Source: Luidia sarsii (taxonomy: Eukaryota > Echinodermata > Asteroidea > Paxillosida > Luidiidae). From it: DNA of 64,000 bases. A model generated the notes under the pieces. It saw only the letters and a program-made list of their open reading frames with translations, was not told the origin of the DNA and did no database searches. The translations under genes were made by a program, and so were the position numbers. The stretch covers positions 20,491,654 to 20,555,653 of the forward strand of contig OX465107.1 in NCBI GenBank assembly GCA_949987565.1, read 5' to 3'. Positions 37,001 through 52,000 of this stretch are shown in pieces (positions within the stretch are counted from its first letter, which is position 1; every line of letters begins with the position of its first letter).

Positions 37001-40000
37001 CCAAAAAAGATCCTAGCAAGACCTTCTGAGAAAGATCCTAGCAAGACCTTCCAAGAAAGATCCAAGCAAGACCTTCCAAAAAAGATCATAGCAAGACCTT
37101 CCAAGAAAGATCCTTGCAAGACCTTCCAAGAAAGATCCTAGCAAGACCTTTCAAGAAAGATCCTAGCAAGACCTTACAAGAAAGATTCTAGCAAGACCTT
37201 CCAAGAAAGATCCTAGCAAGACCTTTCATGAAAGATCCTAGCAAGACCTTCAGAGGAAGATCTTAGCAAGACCTTCAGAGGAAGATCTTAGCAAGACCTT
37301 CCAAGAAAGATCCTAGCAAGACCTTCCAAGAAAGATCCTTTGTGGTGTGCTTTGCAAATGCGAGTTGCTTCTCCCAATTTTCCAAATGCTGTGTGCTGTG
37401 TTTTGGTTCATAGTACTTCATTTGTGTCCATATTTTCATATTTGCTGAATATATGCTATTTTTTTTTAAATCTAAACCTTGGAGAAAAATGAGGTTTTGA
37501 AATCTAAATCCCTGACTGATTTTACCCCAATGCGACTCGCTTGTGCAGTGCCCATCACAAATGAAAACGACAAACTAGACTACCGAGTACTTCTTCTTTT
37601 TTAAAGTTAAAAGGAGACAAGGCTTGCATTATAAGAGTGTTAGTGCTGTTAAGTTATTAACACATAAGAGACAGTGTTCCGATATTCCCCTCACTGAAAG
37701 CAACTACAACTTTGAGGCACATGTTGTCGACCTCCTAGTTGGTGGGCCCTAGTAACTGGTCTCGCTCTTCTGATTGAGCCCATGTGAACGACAACAACTT
37801 GAGACAGCAGCGCCTCTAATTGCTGCTTGCCTCATATGCAAGAAGAATAACTACAACTTAATCAGTGTATTTTTATTTTTTTTAAGGAATTGAATTGAGT
37901 TGAATTTTCTGAATTTTAAAAAACAAGACAAAATTAGTTTTAAAAGGTTTTGGAGACTAGTGCCAAAATGGTACTTTTTGTTGCCTATGCTCAAGTGAGG
38001 GGAAGGGGTTCACATTATTTTTGTATCGCAGCCAACAAACTTACGAAGAAGAGGACAAAACAAACACCGGCCATAAATCGGGGGAAGCGTGTTTTGAAGG
38101 AGACGTGAGGCTCCTCTTCCTAGACATGCCGAGAGGACGCGACGAGAGCAAAGCATGCAGGAGGTGCGGGGCGTGAGGCAAGGAGCAGGAGGTTGCGGAG
38201 TAGTAGGAGGTTTTTTTGAGGGTTGCAGAGTTAATACAAACCAAAACAAAAAGAGGAAGAAGAAAGAGAGAGAGAGAGGTTAAAAGTCACACTACACAGC
38301 CACAAAGGGGAGAACCAAATTAAAAGAAGAAGGGAATATAGGTTGAAGCCGGTGCCCAGGAAAAAGCTGCGGAGAAAAATAAAAAAAACTGGTGCCACGT
38401 GGGTTAGGAGTTATTAGAGACAATCGCACAGACTTCGACATTAGAACAAAACCTCTCGCTCCTTGGGTGTCATCAAACAATGGCTCCCTCCTTCTCGAGG
38501 GAAAACTCGAAAACATGACCACTCAAAATAAAGAAAATTCCTCTACTTCAGAAGATGCTACGCAATGGTTTGTTTTCCCCCTGCGTAATTTTTGATTGCA
38601 TAAAAAGGTTTTTGCTGAAAAAAAATACTGAAATAACCATCTCTGCAATTTCCTTCCTTGTAATTTCATTGTCTTGTTTATTTTCGTTTTCATGAACAGA
38701 AAGCAGAAACTACCGGGGTATTAAAAATATTCCAAGAGATGAATGAATGTGCTTGCCGGAATTGATGACAGCCATTTAAGGGTCGAGGTTATCAAGGACA
38801 CACTGAATAGGTCAACGGTTAGCGCTGGTTCTCGATAGAGCAGTCGAGAACATCAGCGGATCGGGTTTTAAATTGTGCCGACTGAGAGACATTGAGACGC
38901 TGGGAGGGAACGAACACACTGGTCCTTTGTTCTGAGCGAGTGCACGGTGAACATTGTTCTGAGCAAGTGCAAAATGTTCAATGCGCATCATTTGGAGCAT
39001 GTGCGAATTGATCTGCGCGTCATTTTTGACTGATATGTCTGTTGCCACCAGCGTCTCAAAGTCTTCCGAAACCAAGAGATTAATCACACTTCTAAGACAA
39101 TAGTCGCCACAACAGAGAATACGCGGATGCGAGACAGAGAGAGGGAGAGGGAGAGAGAGAGGTGGAGAGAGGGAGGGGGGGGGTGAGAGAGAAAGGGTGA
39201 GATATAGGGAGAGAGAGAGACAAAGACAGAGGATAAGAGATAAAGAGAGGGAGAGAGAGAGGGGAAGAGAGAGAGACAAAGAACGGTAGATGGAGAGGGA
39301 AAGTGGGAAAGAAAGAGTAGGAGAGAAAGAGAGATGGAGTGAGGGGAGAGGGGGAGAGAGAGAGAGAGAGGAAGAGAGATAAAGAGAGGAAGAGAGAGAA
39401 AGAGAGGAAGAGAGAGAAAGGGGAGATAGAGAGGGGGGCAGAGAGAGAGTGAGAGAGAGAAAGGGAGAGAGAAAGAGAGAGCGATTCCTTCCCATCCAAT
39501 TGTTACTCAGGCTGAGATTAAACAAGCCAGGGCCACGTTGCAGGCAGGCAGAGTAGCGCAAACCATCGCTGGAATATCATGCCAGGACACTGTATATAAA
39601 GTACGCATGCCGTCTGTCGTAGATAAGCTTGGCGCTGGAGGCGGGAAGGGGGTTGGGGTACCACTGACAACAGACAGGGGAACTCTGAACAGAGGGCAAA
39701 CAGCTGGGAAGTGCTTCACTTGGACCGTCTTAAAAAAAAACCAAAAGGACGAGAGTAAACGCCAAAGATGTTCCCTTGGCACCTGAAATTTGGCGTCGGA
39801 AGATAAAATGGCTCAAGATGTGCATTGAATTTGGCACACTTTTAGAAATGTTGATTGTAAACTTGTATCTCTGTTGCTTCCTTCATGAATTTGGAAACGA
39901 AACGAAACAAAACCTCCTACTGGGATGTGGGGGTGTTTCTTTGCGTGGTTGAAGAAAGTAATACCAACATTTGTTGGCTACAGTGGCCAAGTTTGGGAAT

Positions 40001-43000
40001 GTTACCAGACCTGATCTTGGCCCCACTCAAAGTGCTGCGCAAAAGGCTTTTCTCAACAACAAAGATGTTTCTGAAATGCCATTTCATGAAGACTTAAGGA
40101 TGACCTGGATGAGTCAGGTAATCAGGCCGGCGACAATTTGAGATTCGACTCCAAAAAAGTCATCCAGGCCGGACGATCTAGACAAGATTAGCATGTCTTT
40201 TGTGATTCATCAACTCAAATTGTAGTAGGTGGTACGAACAAAATCTGAAAAAGTCATATCTGTGTTTGTCCTCTGTTTGGAAGACCAACGCTGCTCTAAT
40301 CAGTGATCAGACGGGGACTGAGTTGACCCCCAAAACAACCCGCCAGCCCCGCTCCACACCCCTCCCTCGCCCCCGGCAGCCTAAAAGCGCCTCTGCACCA
40401 ACTCTCACCATGAACATTATCGACAAAATGGAAGCTGAAATGCGAGGAAAGCGGCGTCGTAGCTTGACGTACGGCTCGTCGACCTGGTTGGTCCGACCGT
40501 GGGCAAAGTGCAGTGGTCAGGTGTGATTCGCAAAATATTGAAAAAAAAATTGGGGGGGTTGGCAAATAAGAAAGTATTGAGTGCATTAGTACATCACTTT
40601 GAACACCGCCCTTGTGCTATTCAGTCACTGACGGTCTCACCATGAACGCGATGGTGAGGATAGAGGTCACAAAGCGCGGGAAGAGTCGCATTAATTTCAC
40701 GTAAGGCTCGGGAAGCTAAAAAAAATAAAAAATTGTGACAACGTCAAAGTGATTGTGGGAGGTCTGCTCCCCTTAGCCGAAGGGAGACGGATGCAAGCAT
40801 CTCGCAGCTAGATGGGGAAGGGGGTTCAGGCTTCTTGGAGACAGATATCTGGTGAGGAGAAGAGGGGAGTGGAGGGGAAGGATGGGAAGAAGAGAGAAGG
40901 GGCTCGCTTTCGAGTTAGGTTGGGGGTGTTAACAAAACAAGTGCACACGTCCACAATCGTCCAGGTTTAGTTGGGTCGTCAGTCTCACCATGAAGATGAT
41001 CGTTATCACGGACATAACCAATCGGGGAAATCGGCGATACACCTTCATGTAGGGCTCCGTAAGCTGGTAGTAATAATAATGAAAATAGAGAGGGCAATGA
41101 CAATGACCAGAGAACGGCCGGCAGAGAGGAATCAGCGTCGGTACAGCTTGGCAGTGCAGGCTGACTGGCTGACTTTGCTCTCGTGGTACGCATATCACAG
41201 ATCATCTCAGCTGCTCAATCAGATACAAAAGTTGTTAGACTAACAGCTAACTTCAGAAATTCATAGAGCACAGCTTAAAAACAGCTACTTGGTCAGCTGT
41301 GGAAGCAGCAAAACGCATACAACAGGTTTGTTTGTTTTCTCTCAATTGTCAAAAAATCATCATTTTCCAAACAGAAGGGTGAACGAGTGTGTCGTGTACA
41401 ATGTACGTAATAGGGACCAGCACTTCACAGGACATCCAATTCGTCAAATGATGAGGTCCTAGTGTGAAATAAGTACAAGATGTTATTCATACAATAACAC
41501 TGTAATAAAATGCAAAGGATTGAAAGTTCCAGCTGCACAGAAGCATGCTGCTGTAGCTGGCACCGAGAGCACTAAAAAAACAACCCAGAATCGAACGTCA
41601 GTCCCACGTAAATTTGACTGGACCAGGATTTGAACCCCGGACCTCTGGTTTATTGTACCGGCGTTTTACCAGCTGAGCTGTCCTGCCCTTACGGTTGGGG
41701 GCTTGCTCCACTACTCAGCCACCTTTGGTAGGATTGGGGTGCCAATTAGTCGCAAAACATGGCGTACACAGTTTGGGAAATCAAACAATGTGGATGGAGC
41801 TTTTTTTTTTCATCCTTTACTTTTAACCAAGGCAAGATTCTCTTTTAGTGTTGTGAGAGGCCGTGCTATGATTCTCGCTCCTATAACAGCATTCTTCTGT
41901 GCACCTTCATTGTAATTTTTCCCAACAAGGCTCTGGGCTATTCGCTGTGAAAACATACAAGTCAAAAACGGTATACACTGCCATGGCACAAATCATTTCT
42001 TCTTGAGTATGTGCAGCCATAAGGATAATCAAGAGGATTCTTCTCAGAGCTAAATAAAAAAAAACAAGTAAAAGGGAAAAAATCATCTGTACATCGTACC
42101 ACCAAAATCCATTCTTGACATGAGAAGACTTACATAACTTTTGCTACTTTCATAAAAATAAATGATTTTTGATTGTTGATCTGCTTTTGATTTACACACT
42201 GATGTGCATTGAAGACTCATATTTGGTATAACAAGATTCTCAATTTAGTATTGATTTTCATACAGGACAAGTACATTTTGGTTCAAAGAAAAATGTGACA
42301 AAAGGCACAGATTTTGTATGTTTGTTCTTTCAAAATGAAGATAACATTGAACGTTTTTGTTGCAGTCCCAGTTTCAGTCTTATCTTTGGTTTGCTCCTCT
42401 TTTTTATGGGGGTTCAACCATTTGGTCCTCAAGTTCTATTTCACAGAGGACCACTGGTCCATGGAGCCCGGCCTTGCTGTCAACGTTCATGTAGTCGTAC
42501 CTTAGTGATGGGGTTGACTCTCTTGTCTGGGGCCAAAGCTTCGAACTCTGGGCGGCAGTTCTCCTGCAAAGTTTGCAAAATGTCAAAGACGATTAAAAAA
42601 TGACGTCAACATTTTTGAACAATTTTGAAAAACTGGCAAAGAAAACGTTGACTGGACTTGAACCCGAGACCTCTGGTTTTGCGTACCAGTGCTCTTACCA
42701 CCTGAGCTATCCAGACCACAGATGGTGGCCTTCCTCAAGACAGTCAACTGGTCTTTGCCGGGGTGGGGGAGCCAGTCAGAAGCCTTTAACCATTAACTGC
42801 TGTATATCTCCAGGGATCACAACTCTGCAATTAACCCATTGTTGTAATTCTGGCTACAGGCGCTCAGGGATAGCACAGATTCTTCAAGCTCGCGCACTCT
42901 TGCAAAACTGGCAATTCTTCAACTAGCAATTCTTCAAGGTTCATCCTTTAGTTGTCCACTGATATCACTGATCTGGGTCCACCCTTTCCCGTCTGCGGCT

Positions 43001-46000
43001 CTTACCTCCTGGTCCTCAAAGCCAAAGAGATCCCACTCGTAGTCCAGCTCATTCTGGCGTCTCTTCCACATCTCACAGAACATGGTGGCTGCAGAAGGGG
43101 GGCAGGATGAGGAGGAGAAGGAACAACGTTAAAAGATGGTGTTCACTATTTGAGAAGGTCAAAGAATCGCTTCCACACTTGTTCAAACTGAATATATGCA
43201 TAAAATATCTCTTGCGTAAGTTTCGGCTCAATCTGTCACCAGGTCATGAGGAAAAAATGAAACCAAATGGCACCTTTTTTTAGACATAGGGGAGGGGTAC
43301 TTTTAAAAGGAACTCTTTCTGCCAATGATGACTCCACAAGCGACCGCTGGAAATTCAACAAATTTTGCAGTACACACTGTCCATGTACAGTCTCGACTGC
43401 GTGTACAATATTCTAAAACATTTGTATATTGTCTTTCCTGTATAATCTCTAATTTGAGGTTGTAGAGATAAGTTGGACAATGTTCCCCAAAACATATGAA
43501 GCACTAAACAAAAAATGTTTTCATCTGAATATAAAAACTTTTTTTGGACAGACGGACGGAGAGAAATTGGTATTACATAGGCTCGCCCTGCTTTGCAGCT
43601 CGTAAAAAAACTGAGAAGCATGATATTTGGATCCTAGCAGGACTCAAAAGCACTCTCTTTGAGAAAGGTCCTGCTAGGATCACAACCATCAGTTGGTTGA
43701 TTGATTGATTTGAAGTGGCAACTGATGGAGGCTTTGGTGACAGATGGGGGGGGGGCGTGATTGGGGTTGGCCAACTCACCCCAGAGGGACATGAAGGCTG
43801 CAAAGAAGACGGTGGCGCCGTTGTCAAAGAGGTAGGTGAGCTGGGAGTAGAAGCAGCTGGACTCCAGGATCCAGTAGCCACAGCGGCCGCTGCACAGCGG
43901 GCACATGGTGTAGTTATCCCAGCTCTTGGCGTCGCAAATCTCGTTGCTGCAGAAGCAAACAAACAAACCATTATCACTATCAGCATAGTGCCTTTACAGA
44001 TATGTATAAGGAGCGACAATGCATCACACTACATGTATACATGTATATAAAGCTACTAGACCTACATGTACACATGTAGAGCCATTATACATGTACATAT
44101 GGAAATAGAGCCACTATACATATGGATATAGAGCCACTATACATATGGATATAGAGCCACTACATGCATACATATGGAAATAGAGCCATTATACATACCA
44201 TGGATATAGATTATAGACCTACTCTACATACGGATATAGAGCCACTATACATATGGATATAGAGCCACTATACTTATGGATATAGACCTACTCTACATAC
44301 GGATACATAGAGCCACTATACATATGGATATAGAGCCATTATACTTATGGATATAGACCTACTCTACATACGGATATAGAGCCATTATACATATGGATAT
44401 ACGTAGAGCCATCATACATATGGATATAGAGCCATTATACATACAGATATAAAGTTACTATAAACAGAGCTACTCACACCACGGTATCTGAGGGTAGGGA
44501 GATGCAGCCGTACAGGAACACAATCAGGCCAACGATGGCAGCCCACGTCAACATCTCCGTGTAGAAACCCAGCCAGGCAAAGTACAGGCCAATCTTCTCT
44601 CCAAAGTAGTCACTGGAACCCAGACAATCATCAACACAGTCATGGCTAAGAAACAAGCTTGCTTCCCACACTGGGAACCTTTCATTGGGCATGGTTTTTG
44701 GTATATAGATACCTTTACTTCTAAACAGTGCACCGCACTACTTAACCTATCCATATTCACTTATTGTGCACAGCAAAACCTCACTAACATAAAATAATTC
44801 TCTACACTTTTTCCACCAAGGAATTTCACATGATGGGAATTTTTTTTTCGTTTTTTTTCAGTCCCCATTTCAGGGTCGCTAAATCAAGAACGTATTCCAG
44901 AAAATGGTCTAAATAGTATCCAATAGTTTCAATAGTTTCAATTGTTTATACATGTACATTCAGAGATTCAGCTCTTTTGTGCGAGGTCAGAGTTGTGAGA
45001 TCAAGGGTGTTGTGATTTGAGTGACTCTTGCAATGGAGTACTTTGAGGAAGTGGGTTGAAATGGATTTACATGTATGTACATGTGTAATAAACTGAAACA
45101 GTATCTACATATGTAAATAGTATCCAATAGTTTCAATAGTTTATACATTCAGAGATGTCCTCAAAACTTAGAAAAGCTCTTTTGTGCACGGTCAGAATTG
45201 TGAGATCAAGAGTGTTGTGATTTGAGTGACTCTTGCAATGGAGTGCTTTGAGGAAGTGGGTTGGAATGGATTTACATGTACACTGTATGTAATAAACTGA
45301 AACACAACCATTGATAGCACAATCAAAAGTAAAATTCTCTGGAAAAAAACAACAACCCAGAGATCCAATTGAAACCCATGTTTTTTGGATAAAGATGCTA
45401 ATGTTTCACGCACAGTCACCATTAGTCTGGAGGGTGTGACTAACAAAACCTAGTTCCTCCTTTGAGAGCGACCGCAAGTACCTGATGAGGTTCAGTGGCT
45501 GCTTCTTGTACCAGCGGCCGGGGCGGGCCCATTCCTCGTACAGCAGCTGCATGCGGGGCAAACAGGAAGCCAGAAATCACTTGCACTAATGCCGATATAT
45601 ATCTGACTGTGCATAGCAGCACCACCGGCACTCGGTCCCACGGAAAATGGTTCAGGCTAAGGATTAGGCTAAGGCGAGTGAGATGCGACAGAATGTTGCC
45701 TGTGGAAAGCATGGACCCTCTCTACAACTTCAGGCATTGTATCAAGCGATGTGAGGTGAATTCAATGAAAACACACTTTACTCAACATAATCAGCACTGT
45801 ATGCTACAGTGTATTAAGTGCTTTGCTCACTTATCACCGCTGGACAACCCAGCTCGCAAAAGTCACACGGTTGATTCGCATCTGTACACAGGCATGCAAC
45901 TCTTGAATTGAAAAAAAAAAAGAGGAAAATGTCCGAATGAAACTGCGAGTGCGAAGCACAAAGCGGTTACGGCGTGTGGTTTGGGGCCCCATTAAGGGCC

Positions 46001-49000
46001 CGGGAAAAGTTTGGATTGTAGATGCCCTGTGGTGTATTCTGAGCAGTTTGTGACAACTTATAACTTTAAGCTGAGTGACAGATTTTAACCTTTTTCAAGG
46101 CATACACCGTGTACACCCAGAAAATTGATTTTTTTTTTTTTTTTTTACACAAAATGAAAAGTAAACATCAAATGTTTTAACCTGATCTCAGCATCTGTTT
46201 TAAATAATAGTTAGGGAAGAAGAAATATCCAGATGCATATTTTTTTTTTTTTATTATTTTTTTTTTTTTTATGGCCGAATTAAAAAAACGTGGAAATCTG
46301 CAAATCCACGGAGAAGTTGCATGCCTGTGCACAGTAGTGAGTGGCGAATGGCACAATCGTCACACTCAGACAACAGCATTTTAGTCTTTGTTGGCCTTGC
46401 CAACAGAAATGGTGCAATTGCACTGCCTTTTTTTCTCTGGGTTTTTCTTACGTGACGGTCGTTGATGGGGCCATGGGTGAGCATTGAGTGCTTGCTCTTG
46501 TAGTCGCCCTCGTGCAGGGGGTAAGCACCGACGTAGGAGCCATTGGCGATCATGTGATCAATGCCTACCATCACAAAACCACACAGAAAATAGATGAAAA
46601 TCTCCATGGTTAATGAGCAATCATCAAAGTCCGTTTGGTGTAAGAAGAGAACTTAGGAATTTTCATGAACACCAGACTGTGTACTGTTATTCATGTGGCA
46701 ACATGAAAGGAGTAGAACTGCAAGAGCCTTCTATAAGGAACTCCATGTATAATGTAAATGTAATCTAGTAAACAAAGATTTAGATTTTTTATAATCGCAA
46801 ACTAAATATTTGTTCCCAACTCACCAAACTTTGTCTTGTTGTTCGGGTCATAGCGGCACTTTTCCAGAATCTCGTGAACCTGAATAAGCAGGGAAATGCA
46901 GAGAATGGAGTTTTGAAACAATTCTCTACAGTCTTTGCCAAAGGGTCTGACTGGAGTTTTTGATATACCAACATTTGGAAATGTGGTATCGCGATTCATT
47001 TCCAGTTCCTGTGATTATCAGGAAACCATGATGTTATCGCTTCCATTCAAGAACAATTTTGAATAAAAAGGCAAAGAAAACTTTGACTGGACCAGAACTG
47101 GAACCGGAGACCTCTGGTTTTCCGTACCAGTGCTCTTACGCTTACCATCTGAGCTATCCAGCCCTTAGACGGTGGCCTTCTCAAATTGTCATCAGCTAGT
47201 CACAAACATCTAAGCATTAACTGCAGTATATCTGCCTATAGGGATCACACCCCCGTCTTTTTCAGCCAACAACCAAACAAGAGAAGCTAGAAGTACATGT
47301 ACGGTGTGGCCTACGGTCTTGACTTTGGTGAGGCGACTTACCATCCTGTTGCGCTGGGACATGCTGAAGAACGTGTCCCTGTCCTCAATGATAAATCTGT
47401 GAAAAAAATTAAGGTGAACATAACGATTGGAGTACTACTATCGGTAGGATAAACTGACTGGGAACTTTTGCGTGACTTGATTTTGGTTTTGTTTTTTTAT
47501 TACTCGAAAATGAACTCAACCTCTGTGAAAAAGGATCTGCTAATGCCTGATCCTTTTTTGTGTCTGTGACTTGAATGCCGGCACCTGAATGCGAAACGCC
47601 TACAAATGATAACTTACTCATCTTCTCTTTCGCGGACGAAGGGGGCCGTGAAGTACTTGGGCTCCGGCTTGACAAACTCCTCAGAGAGGTCAAAGGGCGT
47701 GGGGATCTTCTTGAGGCAGCTGAGGATGGACAGGGGCTCATCCATGTCATTCAACTAAGGAAAAAAAAACCAGACAAAACAATAACTATAAATTCAATGA
47801 ACTGGAATTAAGGAAGGTTTGTGGTATCACCACGGGAAATGTCTCTGTTTAGGAAGAGGTATCGTACTGATTCAAACTTAAGTGGTACATGTACAGTATT
47901 TCCTGAAGATTGAATGTGGAATGTTTACATGACATTATCGTAGATTCAAAACTGTGCAAGGTGGATGCGGTACTTAAGTTTGTGGGTGCATGGGAGGAGG
48001 GGGCATGCAATAGCATTTACTGAGGCCGAGGTTGATGTGAACAGACTTCTCATCTTTTTTTTTTATTAAATGCAATTTCGCCCAGAACAAGGCTGCAAAG
48101 CCTCTACAGTTTACGGGCTGAGGGAGGAAGGAGATAGGGAGGGAGGAACTCTGGAAAGCTGGATAATCATAGGAAATGACACTCCTCTTAAAAAAGGGTC
48201 AGATCATAAGACAGTTGGGAAACTTGATCTACAGTAGGAAGGGAATTCCAAAGACTGAATAGACAGATGGGATGTAAAAGCACAAAACTATTGTAAATAG
48301 CCTGTAGTAACCTTCTTTTTTTTTTGGTTTGTTTTGTGACTGCCGTGCGGACGCTTTTGTTCTGCGGTCGCAGGATGCTTATTTTTTTTTAATGCATGGT
48401 TTTTTCTCCATGCACATGGCGTGTCACGCGTGAGAGGTTTCTTTCTTTTAGTGCGCACCATGCACGTTTTTAACCACTGTTCCGCTGACTAGTAGGTCCC
48501 TTCTGATTATATTTTATATTTTTCGTTCTAGTCATTTAAAAACCCACTCAAACCAAACAGTACCTACAAGCCCAATCTCGCTTTGTTCAACAATTGCACT
48601 GCGTTTGCCATAATTGAAGAGAGCGCTGGCAAGATGTGCTCCGATCTTCCCGGCCTCTGACAGGCCCCATGCGACCGTGACGAGGTGCATGTATCCGGCA
48701 TTAGACATGTTAGTAGAAACCCAAACCGATCCTCCGCACCTTGATGGGCATCTTGACCTTGATGAGCTCCGCCTGGCGGGCCAACATCGCCCAGGGGGCG
48801 TGGAGCTTGACATAGTAAGAGTTGCCCTCAGCTGCTGACTGTCCACGGAAGGGGAAAAACCAGACCAGAAAAACAGCAAAATTAGTCAGTCTGATTGCAG
48901 AAAAGGCTGAGGCAAGATCACTGTTTTCTCCAGCGTCAACCCTAACCCTAATCCAAACCAGCGATATGCCACAGCTTCATTTGATTTCTCGAGTGTTACT

Positions 49001-52000
49001 TAGGAATTTCTTAAGTGTTGGGCACATCATTTTAATTTTGCTTTGTTTTTAGGAGTCAGTGAGAATCTATTTCAATGAGGGTTTGCCTCAGCTACATGGA
49101 TTTATTTCAGACGGGAAAATCGGGCAAAGCACTGAGAACAGTGCTTTATTATAAATGCCCTAGCAGGGCAAAACCGCATTGAAAAACTAAAGGTAAATGT
49201 ACAATTTATCAATATGAGTGACTTTAATAAAAAGCTTACAGTCACATGTAGGTATAGTAAAACCTAAAATCAAAGTATGTGAAAACACTGAGCACAATGA
49301 TTTGTGTAATGTACATGTATGATTGTGGGGAAATAAGCATGGTACATGTAGGTCAAAGCAATGTCTTACAAGAAGCGAGCTTCCATTTTACGATGGAGAG
49401 CACACAGTGGGGGATTTTACAGCGCATGATTGTTCCTTCACCCAAACTACCATCCTGTTTGGAAGCAGTTTCGTTCTGTTTAAGTGACGTACGTGTATGC
49501 ACGGCGCTGCACTGAGTATCGAATTACACGTGTGTCTGGTGCCCCGTGTTGTTCACATACATTGCACAGTAACGCACTACGCCCTAATTTGGACCAGAGG
49601 CTACACGTATTTCCCCTCACCGACGGCTGCAGCTTTCAGCGGTATACCGTACCTGCCGATTAGCGCTTATGTGCAGATCGTGGCTTGGCTTGAATTACTG
49701 TACTAGATTTACCCCGTCCTAGAATCAAAGCTCGCTGTTAACTAACGCACTTCACTAAGATAACCCAAGAGAGAGGTTGTGCTCTCAACAGGTATTTATA
49801 ACGCTCTAATCTCAGAGTTTCATAAGGCAGGACCTTGATCAATTGCAACTCTGTTACCGGCTCCATGAAAGTCAACATCGGGCATTCATTAAGCAGATTA
49901 GAGTGACGCTCCTGGCCGAATTGATTCTAGTTTCATTCTAGTCCTACGTGTACAATTCAATGCTATTTGAACAATTGGAAGGGGCTGACATTTTGATCCT
50001 AGCATGACCTTTCTCAAAGGTCATTCTACATCACATGTCAACCGGTAATTGGCTTCTCTAATATACCAGGGCATGCTCCTTGGATATTAATGAGACCTCA
50101 TGTCATGGAATATGACACAATTGTATTTTTTAACAAATTAAGCGCAACACAAAACCTTGCAAACTGCTAACTTATTAACTGACTTTTAAAAGCCAATTCT
50201 TTGAGACGTTTTGATCCTGGCAGGACCTCGCTCAAGTAACAATCTTAGTTACTGAAATATACTACCCCGGCAAAGACTATATTACATATAGTTGACTATT
50301 AGGGAAGGCCACCATCTACATGTAAGGGCCGAGTAGCTCAGATGGAAGAGCACTGGTACATTAATCCAGAGGTCTCGGGTTCAAGTCCTGGTCCAGTCAA
50401 ATTGAAATATTCAAAATCCTGCATTAGACATTTCATCTCCTGGTTGCATGTCCATGTACATGTGTTTTTTTTTATTGAGGAAGGCATATAGGACTGTCTT
50501 TGTACATTATTCCCCAATGGTTTTGAACCTAACCTTGAAATGGGTACATGCATATAATGTACAGTTGGCAAATCTACTGACAGCAGTCATACACTGTGAC
50601 ACAAGGCCTCATTAATATTCAATGAGTGGCCTGGTGTATTAAAGAATCCTATCAGTACACATGCGATATAGCAATAATGCATTGCTTTCATTATGGAGAG
50701 GGGGAAGCTCTCCATCGTATAATCACAGTAATATTCACCATCGGCTTAACCCCATAAATTACAGTAATGCTTGAGCAGACAGCAAACTCATGCATCTCTA
50801 TGACTGAGCAACCCCTTGCCATCATAATTATCCCCGCCGAACCGTCCATTGCAGTACTGACCCACACACGTCTTTGCCAATGAAAGGGCCTGCCCTAAAA
50901 AAAATACTGCAAAATACCCCTGCGTATATGTAAAATCAGCTCCCAGTCCAAAGAACATCCAGCCTTTATCTACTGTTAAAATTTGGATTCCATATGTGAC
51001 TAAAGAAGAGTAATGGGATTCATTTGTGGCAAAGAAAAATTTGCAGCACAGACCAAAATATAGAGACACAGGGCAAAGTTCTTTTTTTTTCACCAGAACA
51101 TCCCATCGTGTCTCTTCCTATGCACTACATGTAATTCTTTTCCCGTGAATCATTCGAGTCAGAGTAAAGTTGGCAGTCAAGAAAATCCATGTAAGCCACA
51201 ACTTGTGCAGGCTGAACAGCCTGTATCACTTAGACTTGAGCAGCTTCTATTTCTTGAACTTGAACCTGTCTTTGACAGAGTCATAAAGTCTTTGACAGGC
51301 TGCAAATATTGGAAGTGGGAGGTCACAAAATCATCAATTAAAAAATCTTTGCCTTGAAGTAAGTGATTCATCCTTCCCACACTCCGTCCCATATGGTGGG
51401 CATATTTATGTGTTATAGTTTGTGCACTGCTACAAATTCCTACATGCTTACATGTACTGTAGGAGCATTTTGCAAGGTGCATGCTATATGTACATGTACA
51501 TGAATGCAAAGTACCGGTATGTGCTTGACTCTTGTTACTGGTATCTGCTATTCAGTGTTTAATATAAAGCCCTTAGTGTAATCCGGGTATGGCAGAGCAT
51601 TTCCGATGTCCCATGCCATATTCATTGGTGCACTAACCCTTTTGCCATTAATGTGTGCATAAACATATAGGTGATTTTATGAGTAGCGCAAAAGCATTTC
51701 GCATGTACATGTACTTTATACTGGTTGCTAGTTTGCGTTCAGGGAAACGCAGAGGACGAATAGCAGAAAATATGTCAGGGTTTTAAAAGAATCCTGTATC
51801 AATTTCTCTGTAAATTTGACAGGACACCGGCACTTGCTGTAGCAGGGCCCCAAATCCTTCATCCACAGTAAATCCCATAGCAATGTGCACAAATAAACAA
51901 CCCATAGGTTTATGCAGTATGGACTGCCTGTTGTTCTTGTGCACATTTTAAAAAGCCCACAGGTCTACATGTATACAGACTAATGAAGGAGGGTTTGTAT

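Noticed and set aside
36000..37340. CRISPR-like regular repeat
   Set aside because: The units abut directly with no unique spacers, and the context is an animal intron.
50330..50402. True tRNA gene
   Set aside because: A and B boxes are present, but the anticodon loop is oversized and pairing poor, and many dispersed copies share flanks; it is a SINE.
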